In this document: positions 58,994-64,000 of the stretch, in pieces
Layout of the letters: each line of letters opens with the position of its first letter
How positions within the stretch are numbered: position 1 is the first letter of the stretch
Assembly: GCA_902778895.1 (NCBI GenBank)
Contig: CACYZF010000005.1
Location: 221,737-285,736 of the forward strand
Reading direction: 5' to 3'
From: an uncultured bacterium
GTDB taxonomy: Bacteria; Verrucomicrobiota; Lentisphaeria; Victivallales; UBA1829
Length of the DNA stretch: 64,000 nt
Program-made: the position numbers and the translations under genes
Notes under the pieces: generated by a model
Database searches by the model: none
Told to the model about the DNA's origin: nothing
Seen by the model: the letters and a program-made list of their open reading frames with translations, nothing else

Positions 58994-60267
58994 ACTTAAC
59001 AACATTGGCCAATGTATTTATCTGGGACTCATTCGTCGGAACAGTCGCATGGGCTTCGGATATGCATGTCGCTTTCTTTGAATATAGTGATAATATCAAA
59101 AAGCAGAATTTGGAACTGTCTCCGCTGATGATGCCGCTCGCCGGACGGCAGGTTTACAGTTTTCCAACACTTTCCGAGGAGACGTACCAGGGATTGCCCG
59201 GACTCCTGGCCGACTCTCTGCCGGATTATTTCGGCAATGCGGTCATCAATGCTTATTTGCGGGCACATAGGCGTCGTGAAAACTCATTCGATCCGGTCGA
59301 AAAGCTCTGCTATATCGGGAAACGGGGCATGGGCGCTCTGGAATTCAAGCCCGCTCTGTCACGGGTGCGGAAATCGCAGAAAGTCGATGTCAACGCGCTT
59401 TCGCTTCTGGCGGCGGAGATCATGCAAAAACGCGAATCGTTCAAAGTCTCCCTGGACGATAAAACCGCGTTTCACGACATCCTGCAGGTCGGGTCATCGG
59501 CAGGGGGCGCACGTCCCAAAGCCGTGATTGCGTGGAATCCCAAGACGAATGAAGTCTTTTCCGGTCAGGTCGATGCTCCGGAGGGATGCGACTACTGGCT
59601 TTTGAAGTTCGATGTGCTGAAGGATGGGAAATCCTACGGTCGTATCGAGTATGCGTATTACCTCATGGCGAAGGCAGCCGGGATCCAAATGAGCGAATGC
59701 CGTCTGCTGGAAGACCACGATTGCGCTCACTTCATGTCCAAACGCTTTGACCGGGTGAACGGGAAAAAACTCCACATGCAGACCCTCTGCGCGATGCGGC
59801 ACATGGATTATAACAATCCTGTGGCGAATTCCTACGAGCAGGCTTTCGACACGATGGAAAAGCTGAAACTGCTTCCCGGCGAAAAGGCCCAGCTGTTCCG
59901 TCGAATGGTCTTCAACGCGGTCGTCCGTAATCACGACGACCATACGAAAAACATCACGTTCCTTATGACGCCGGATGGCGTCTGGCACCTCGCACCCGCT
60001 TACGATATGACGTGGGCGTACAAGCCCGGTTCAAAATGGACGGGGCAGCACCAGATGTCAATCAACGGGAAACGTGACGGCTTCACCACCGAAGACTTTA
60101 TCACGGTGGCAAAACATTTTGACGTTGCCAGGCCGCAGGAGATCATCAACGAGGTCTGCGAGACGGCACTGGCGTTTGGCGACTTTGCCAGAGAGGCCGG
60201 AGTCCCCGGCAGTATCGTAAAGCAGATGTTGCCGGAATTCAGAACTTATCTGAATAAAACGCATTGA
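58990..60267 (+). CDS. hipA: HipA-family kinase toxin
   Basis: The 425-residue protein is a HipA-type Ser/Thr kinase, whose relatives phosphorylate glutamyl-tRNA synthetase or other targets and cause growth arrest. Visible signatures are L-P-D-Y-F-G-N-A-V in the N-terminal subdomain, G-S-S-A-G-G-A-R-P-K-A (P-loop-like, about 168-178), F-N-A-V-V-R-N-H-D-D-H-T-K-N (catalytic loop, about 308-321) and L-A-P-A-Y-D-M-T-W (metal-binding Asp, about 335-343). It has the full length of the family and is translationally coupled to hipB. Confidence 0.92.
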   Translation: MNLTTLANVFIWDSFVGTVAWASDMHVAFFEYSDNIKKQNLELSPLMMPLAGRQVYSFPTLSEETYQGLPGLLADSLPDYFGNAVINAYLRAHRRRENSFDPVEKLCYIGKRGMGALEFKPALSRVRKSQKVDVNALSLLAAEIMQKRESFKVSLDDKTAFHDILQVGSSAGGARPKAVIAWNPKTNEVFSGQVDAPEGCDYWLLKFDVLKDGKSYGRIEYAYYLMAKAAGIQMSECRLLEDHDCAHFMSKRFDRVNGKKLHMQTLCAMRHMDYNNPVANSYEQAFDTMEKLKLLPGEKAQLFRRMVFNAVVRNHDDHTKNITFLMTPDGVWHLAPAYDMTWAYKPGSKWTGQHQMSINGKRDGFTTEDFITVAKHFDVARPQEIINEVCETALAFGDFAREAGVPGSIVKQMLPEFRTYLNKTH

Positions 60268-60295
60268 GGTTACCGCCGAATCCTGGAAGGACCGG

Positions 60296-60347
60296 AAAGG
60301 GCTGGCAGGGCGCACATCCCAAGGAATTGCAACCCGGCCCTTTTTTT
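60296..60347 (+). terminator. Terminator after hipA
   Basis: AAAGGGC (60296-60302) pairs with GCCCTTT (60337-60343), followed by more T. The long internal loop lowers confidence. Confidence 0.5.
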
Positions 60348-60377
60348 CGCTGTCAGAGAGCCGTTCTTACTGTTTTA

Positions 60378-62246
60378 TCATCCCACCACGATCTCGACAG
60401 CCTTGCCGCAAAACGCGACGCCGTATTTGAGGATGGACGACAGATTCCGCTTGTTCAGCATGGCGTCGTAGCGTTTGCTGTTGATTTGTTTCAAGGCTTC
60501 CCCAGCGAGTTTTTTCAGCTGGGCCGGTGTACACTTTTTTGCTGCCTTGAGCTCGATCAGGATTCCCGGCAGTTTGTCGTTTCCGGGTTTCGGCGACAGG
60601 CACAGATCGTACCGACCTTCTCCGGCTTCAAGGTTGGAGGTGACCTCGAAGCGGTTATCCATGACCGCGCAGAGTCCCAACACGAGCCCGTGATAAAAGT
60701 TTTCATGCGCCGTGTCAAACGAGCTCACGGAGACAAGAAGAAGGTTCCGCAGAGCGCTTTCGAGCATGGACGTGTCGCCGGAATAGAGGGCTTCCTGAAT
60801 TGCAATCGCCGTGGACTGAGGAAAGACCGAGTTCAGCTTTTGCAGGATTTCCTTGTTGTAGACAAACGTGATTTCCTTATTCGGCAGGGACAGTTCGCAG
60901 ATAAAACTCCCGCTGAAAGCCTGCTCGGACTTTACGATCTTCAAATACCCTGCCACCAGCAGAAAACTGAAAATTGAGGAAGGATTGTCGTGGATTTGAG
61001 GATAAATCACGCTCGTGTCAATGTAGGAACTGATGTTTTTTCCCTGAATCAAGAGATTCAGCTTCTCGTACACGTTGTTGTCCGCGGTCGCCAATATCTC
61101 CCCGACCACGGAATTGCTGCCGGTCGATTGCCAGTATGCGCGAGGTTGACACTCGTTGCCGAAATAGTTGACGACCGACCACGGATTGAAGATATCGGTG
61201 TTGCCGAAGCGATAGCCGTCGTACCATTCGCATATTTCAGGATACTTGTCTTCGGCCTGGTAATACTTCGCCATGGCCTTGACTTCCTCGTGCGTGAAGC
61301 CGAAGTATTCGCTGTATCGGTTTTCAAGGATCGTGTTGATTTTCGGATTGTTCAGCCCGCTGAAAATGCTTTCCTTGGCCACCTTGAGAATCCCGGTCAA
61401 AAAACCGAATGACAGATGGCTGTTATCCTTGAAACCGCCGGAGAAGAGATTTCGCATGAAGTGGATGATGGAATCGTAGAATCCCCTCACATAGCCCTGA
61501 TGGATGGGGGTGTCGTATTCGTCCACGATGATGATCGGCGCGATCTCGTAATGCTTGTGGAGCAGTTCGGAAAGCAATGCAAACGATGCTTCGATCTCCG
61601 CAGTGTTCGCTTCGCCGTCCAGAATCGTCTTCAAGTTTTTTTTGTCGTAACTGTTGAGTTTGGGACTTTCCAGCAGTTCCAAGTGACGTTCAAACTCATG
61701 CTGAAGGAGATTTCGGATGTTGGCGTATGTGTCTTCCCACGTCAGGCATTTCACGTCCTTGAACGAGACGAAGATCACGGGATACTTCCCCTGATAGTCC
61801 TGATATTTCTTCCCGCATTTCCAGATGTTGCGGTTCCTGAAGTATATGGAGGTGTCCTTGTCGCTGAGTTCAAAGAACGTGCGGAGCATGTCCATGTTGA
61901 GCGTCTTGCCGAATCTTCGAGGACGAGTGAAAAGCGAGACCAGTGGACGTTCGTCCAAAATGTCCCGGATCAGCAGGGTTTTGTCGACGTAATAGTATTC
62001 CGTGGAGGCAAGGCGATAATCCGAGACGCCAATGGGAATCGGAAGCCTGGTTTGAACGTCATGATTCTGGTATGCTCCAGTTCGGACACGACGGTCGACG
62101 GGTTTTTCCGTGTCGGCAGGTATCTGCCAGGAGCGTCCCTTCTTCACAGCTCCTCGAATCATTCCATCATTGCAGAGTTTGCTCACGCGCCGTTCCGTCA
62201 GATTCCAGCGCTCCGCCATCGTGCGAGTCGTTTCCATTTTCTTCAT
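60378..62246 (-). CDS. HTH-AAA-ATPase-like-PD-(D/E)XK protein
   Basis: The 622-residue protein has an N-terminal MerR-like HTH (M-A-E-R-W-N-L-T-E-R-R-V-S-K-L-C-N-D-G-M-I, about residues 10-30, and R-S-W-Q-I-P), an AAA-ATPase-like domain (Y-Y-V-D-K-T, F-T-R-P-R-R-F-G-K-T at 106-115, I-I-I-V-D-E-Y-D-T-P) and a C-terminal PD-(D/E)XK_9 nuclease with G-R-Y-D-L-C-L and G-I-L-I-E-L-K (about 565-585). This family is abundant in gut bacteria and of unknown function; fusion to an HTH suggests autoregulation. GGAGG 5 nt before the ATG at 62246 fixes the start. The promoter and palindromic sites are at 62278-62363. Confidence 0.88.
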   Translation of the reverse strand: MKKMETTRTMAERWNLTERRVSKLCNDGMIRGAVKKGRSWQIPADTEKPVDRRVRTGAYQNHDVQTRLPIPIGVSDYRLASTEYYYVDKTLLIRDILDERPLVSLFTRPRRFGKTLNMDMLRTFFELSDKDTSIYFRNRNIWKCGKKYQDYQGKYPVIFVSFKDVKCLTWEDTYANIRNLLQHEFERHLELLESPKLNSYDKKNLKTILDGEANTAEIEASFALLSELLHKHYEIAPIIIVDEYDTPIHQGYVRGFYDSIIHFMRNLFSGGFKDNSHLSFGFLTGILKVAKESIFSGLNNPKINTILENRYSEYFGFTHEEVKAMAKYYQAEDKYPEICEWYDGYRFGNTDIFNPWSVVNYFGNECQPRAYWQSTGSNSVVGEILATADNNVYEKLNLLIQGKNISSYIDTSVIYPQIHDNPSSIFSFLLVAGYLKIVKSEQAFSGSFICELSLPNKEITFVYNKEILQKLNSVFPQSTAIAIQEALYSGDTSMLESALRNLLLVSVSSFDTAHENFYHGLVLGLCAVMDNRFEVTSNLEAGEGRYDLCLSPKPGNDKLPGILIELKAAKKCTPAQLKKLAGEALKQINSKRYDAMLNKRNLSSILKYGVAFCGKAVEIVVG

Positions 62247-62277
62247 AGCCACCTCCGATTATCCGGTTTTTGATACA

Positions 62278-62363
62278 ACTATACACCCAATTCGGAACAA
62301 TGTCAAGCTGTTTTCGACATTATTCCGAAAGAAAGTTCAATATTGTTCCGAAACATTGTTCCG
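62278..62363 (-). promoter_or_regulatory. Strong promoter with four TTCCGAA-type sites
   Basis: On the minus strand TTGACA (62301-62306) and TATAGT (62278-62283) are 17 bp apart. TTCGGAACAATGTC (62291-62304) and GACATTATTCCGAA (62316-62329) form an inverted repeat with one mismatch, and two further half-sites (62342-62352 and 62354-62363) follow upstream. This fits autorepression by the HTH of the adjacent protein. The remaining DNA up to 62550 has no gene. Confidence 0.75.
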
Positions 62364-62550
62364 TTTCCGATATGAATCATGCTTTCAGGACGTTCCTCTA
62401 TCGATGCTCGGATCCTTTTTTCAGAGAGTTTCCGCATCATCTCTTGACAAATCCGTTTCCCGTGATATAGTATCTTGTCGGGCGGTTATCAGAGCCAGTC
62501 GCGGTGACAGGTTCGCTATCCGGCGACAGTACTTTGACACTTGGAAAATC

Positions 62551-62600
62551 TGCCCCATTTTTGCCCCACGAAAGGGCGAAAATGCCCCATGAATGCCCCA
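62551..62600 (+). repeat. Right integrase arm-type sites
   Basis: Four TGCCCCA units start at 62551, 62562, 62583 and 62594. The first two form TGCCCCATTTTTGCCCCA, identical to 12961-12978 at the other end of the island. Confidence 0.65.
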
Positions 62601-62703
62601 GATTTCATGTGATGAGCACAGGTTCTCACAACCGGCATAGTTTGTTTTGGGTGAAAGGCTTACAACTCTTTTTCGAGCTTATTTTGCCAGGTGCGACTTT
62701 TCA

Positions 62704-62718
62704 CCTCACCTCCACCAA
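62704..62718 (+). repeat. attR core
   Basis: CCTCACCTCCACCAA repeats the end of ssrA exactly (12922-12936). The upstream bases do not form a tmRNA T arm, so this is the copy left by integration. Confidence 0.88.
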
Positions 62719-62774
62719 CTGATACGCTGACGGTATTTTGGACAGTCTCATTGGGACACTTCCATAACACCGGT

Positions 62775-62876
62775 TTATTCTCCTTTATGAAATATCCTAG
62801 CAAGTTTAGCTGGAGATTCTCCTGCCTGATATCGTCTTATAATTTCGGAGATTATCTTTTCGCTTATATTGATCAT
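62775..62876 (-). pseudogene. Truncated transposase-like HTH fragment (33 codons)
   Basis: AGGAG lies 9 nt before the ATG. The peptide contains I-I-R-R-Y-Q-A-G-E-S-P-A-K-L-A-R-I-F, the first helices of a transposase or resolvase HTH, then stops. The IS-end-like sequence lies just beyond the stop. It is probably a relic of an insertion sequence next to the integration site. Confidence 0.4.
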
Positions 62877-63015
62877 CTTTTATTACTCCTGTTTGAGTCT
62901 AATAGCAAATAAGGAAAGTGTCTTTTCCTCGATATTTGAGAGAAAAAGACATACTAAAAGAACCTCATTTTCGGAAAAGTCAAGTTTTTTGCGAAAAAAG
63001 CTCAAATCTATGTAA

Positions 63016-63052
63016 AACAAAGCCCCCGGAATCGTCATTGATTCCGAGGGCT
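63016..63052 (-). terminator. Rho-independent terminator of the Rrf2 gene
   Basis: On the minus strand AGCCCTCGGAATC pairs with GATTCCGGGGGCT around a 6-nt loop, followed by TTGTTTT. It lies about 40 bp after the stop codon. Confidence 0.75.
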
Positions 63053-63093
63053 GAGTGCCTTTGTTTGTTGTTTAGCTCTTGCAATCAGCTTGA

Positions 63094-63540
63094 TCAGATG
63101 CAGTAGTCGAAGATGCCGTTTTCGGCGTCGTGGCGCTGGTAGGTGTTCAGGATGTCTTCGAGAGTGATCTGACGCGTGAGCTCGCGGATGCCGTTGTTCA
63201 GCTGCACCCAGATGTCGCGCGTGGGGCACAGTTCGTTGCGTCTGCATTTCGCCGTGGAATGAACGCAATCAACGAGCGAGATCGGCCCCTCCATCGTCTC
63301 CAGGATCTCCAGCAACGTGATCTCCTCCGGCGACTTCACCAGATGAATGCCGCCGTTGACCCCGCGCGTCGAGCGGATCAGCTTCGCCTTCCTCAGCTCG
63401 AGCACCAGACGGCTGATATACTTTTCCGAAATCTGCTGCGACTGCGCGATGTCATGGAGTTGCCGGGGTTTGGCCGGGTCATGCGTGGCCAGATCGATCA
63501 GGATCCGCAGTCCATACCGCCCTTTGGTCGAGATTTTCAT
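63094..63540 (-). CDS. Rrf2-family transcriptional regulator (IscR/CymR-like)
   Basis: The 148-residue protein has the Rrf2 winged helix at the N-terminus: M-K-I-S-T-K-G-R-Y-G-L-R-I-L-I-D-L-A (residues 1-18), I-S-E-K-Y-I-S-R-L-V and R-G-V-N-G-G-I-H-L. Three cysteines (C-V-H-S-T-A-K-C-R-R-N-E-L-C, about residues 92-105) are near the IscR cluster position but spaced 6 and 5 rather than 5 and 5. It lies divergent to cysK, as CymR-type cysteine regulators often do, so control of cysteine synthesis or Fe-S status is likely. A promoter TTGAAA-17 bp-TATATT precedes it. Confidence 0.92.
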   Translation of the reverse strand: MKISTKGRYGLRILIDLATHDPAKPRQLHDIAQSQQISEKYISRLVLELRKAKLIRSTRGVNGGIHLVKSPEEITLLEILETMEGPISLVDCVHSTAKCRRNELCPTRDIWVQLNNGIRELTRQITLEDILNTYQRHDAENGIFDYCI

Positions 63541-63664
63541 GAATCACTTTCTCCTTGGTCTTCTTTTATCGTTCTTACCGTTTAATATACCCTGTGAAAC
63601 GTGCGTTTTCAAGCTGAAAATCAAAAAGATTACAAAAATAGTAGAGAAATTTTACAGTTTCTGC

Positions 63665-63708
63665 TTGACTTTTATGCGAAATGCTGTATTGTATATCGTA
63701 TTAAATAC
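63665..63708 (+). promoter_or_regulatory. cysK promoter with palindromic operator candidate
   Basis: TTGACT (63665-63670) and TATTGT (63687-63692) are about 16 bp apart, and GTATTAAATAC (63698-63708) lies just downstream of the -10. The palindrome matches the one at 93-103. Repression by the divergent Rrf2 protein is inferred. Confidence 0.45.
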
Positions 63709-63766
63709 ACAACCAAAATAATTGCTTTTCTAAGACATACAACATAAACATAAAGGAACCCATACC

Positions 63767-64000
63767 ATGAGCATCGCAAACACCATCCTCGACAAGATCG
63801 GCGGCACCCCGCTGGTCCGCATCAACAAACTCAACAAAGGCGGCGCTGAAGTCGTCGTCAAGGTCGAATCGTTCAACCCCGGCGGCTCCGTGAAGGACCG
63901 CATCGCGTTCGCCATGATCGAAGCGGCGGAACAGGCCGGTGCGCTGAAGCCCGGCGCGCTCATCATCGAGCCGACCAGCGGCAACACGGGCATCGGGCTT
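63767..64000 (+). CDS. cysK: Cysteine synthase A (O-acetylserine sulfhydrylase), 5' part
   Basis: The first 78 codons are present; the gene runs off the window. The protein shows G-G-T-P-L-V-R-I-N near residue 12, N-P-G-G-S-V-K-D-R with the PLP-binding Lys at about residue 43, and the substrate loop T-S-G-N-T-G-I-G at the end. It makes L-cysteine from O-acetylserine and sulfide. AAAGGA is 9 nt before the ATG. It is divergent from the Rrf2-type regulator gene. Confidence 0.95.
   Translation, partial: MSIANTILDKIGGTPLVRINKLNKGGAEVVVKVESFNPGGSVKDRIAFAMIEAAEQAGALKPGALIIEPTSGNTGIGL

Larger units (their letters stand above)
12922..62718. mobile_element. Integrated genomic island in ssrA (about 49.8 kb)
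   Basis: The island is bounded by a 15-bp direct repeat (CCTCACCTCCACCAA) at 12922-12936, within the end of ssrA, and at 62704-62718. An integrase gene begins about 110 bp inside the left end. Arm-type repeats TGCCCCATTTTTGCCCCA lie just inside both ends (12961-12978 and 62551-62568). The cargo includes replication-type genes and many defence modules, and base composition varies sharply from block to block. I see no relaxase, secretion or capsid genes, so it may be mobilised by a helper, replicate as an excised circle, or be a satellite-like element. Confidence 0.9.
62719..63093. other. Right-flank intergenic region with IS-like remnant
   Basis: The region holds GGACAGTCTCATTGGGACAC (62741-62760), which looks like an insertion-sequence end, the short HTH fragment at 62775-62876 and the terminator at 63016-63052. 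I see nothing else. Confidence 0.35.

Noticed and set aside
12960..62600. Type IV secretion, relaxase, capsid or terminase genes
   Set aside because: I searched the translated genes for HUH relaxase, VirB4/VirD4 and terminase motifs and saw none; the FtsK-like protein lacks the ATPase motifs needed for a coupling protein.
12000..63000. CRISPR arrays
   Set aside because: I looked for regularly spaced direct repeats of 25-40 bp; none are present. The 36-bp elements at 15567 and 15809 are only two and 240 bp apart.

Overview
The window (about 64 kb) is bacterial chromosome carrying one large integrated element. The chromosomal flanks are GC-rich (tightly packed genes, clear Shine-Dalgarno sites) and hold: an aldo/keto reductase, rubrerythrin, a TPR/ExbB/ExbD envelope operon, a MurC-family ligase, argC, rpsI, rplM and the tmRNA gene on the left (1-12935), and an Rrf2-family regulator plus the start of cysK on the right (62719-64000). 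Rubrerythrin suggests an anaerobe. The long secreted TPR protein next to duplicated ExbD genes, and the W-x-x-LL...QPQF repeat protein, remind me of gut Lentisphaerota/Victivallales or a related PVC-group bacterium. That assignment is inference, not proof.

Between 12922 and 62718 lies an island of about 49.8 kb inserted at the 3' end of ssrA. A 15-bp core (the tmRNA acceptor end) is repeated at both edges, and an 18-bp arm sequence (TGCCCCATTTTTGCCCCA) is repeated just inside each core. A tyrosine recombinase gene starts right after attL. The island is a mosaic. A moderately GC-rich backbone carries a Pif1-like helicase, a secreted Thr/Val/Pro-rich protein, phage/plasmid-type small proteins and a vWA protein. 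It also carries a DNA-processing/replication operon: beta-clamp-like protein, three small proteins that look related, a RecB/Cas4-like exonuclease, a DUF932 protein, a DUF4942-type methyltransferase, two tiny membrane proteins, an AlpA/excisionase-like HTH protein and a RepA-type primase-helicase. I see no relaxase or type IV secretion genes and no phage structural genes.

AT-rich and GC-rich accessory blocks inside the island are mostly defence or conflict modules: AbiEi/AbiEii; a WYL regulator with an FtsK-like protein whose Walker motifs are degenerate, a Sel1 protein and an unknown protein; a double AAA+ ATPase with a QPQF-repeat protein; a sigma-54 activator with an unusual sensor domain; a GmrSD-like DUF262/DUF1524 enzyme with two unknown partners; an sce7726/sce7725/RES-domain triad; a type III restriction-modification pair; an Avs-like nuclease-STAND NTPase; HipBA; and an HTH/AAA-ATPase-like/PD-(D/E)XK protein.

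The most interesting signal is regulatory. The same inverted repeat (GACAC-RR-AATGTC) overlaps the -35 element of the WYL-regulator operon and of the AAA+ operon, and occurs a third time 20 kb away upstream of a small gene at 47831. Together with the degenerate FtsK-like protein this suggests an undescribed WYL-controlled system. Other points worth following are the sigma-54 activator with its own -24/-12 promoter, and the beta-clamp homologue fused in frame to what looks like a separate small gene.
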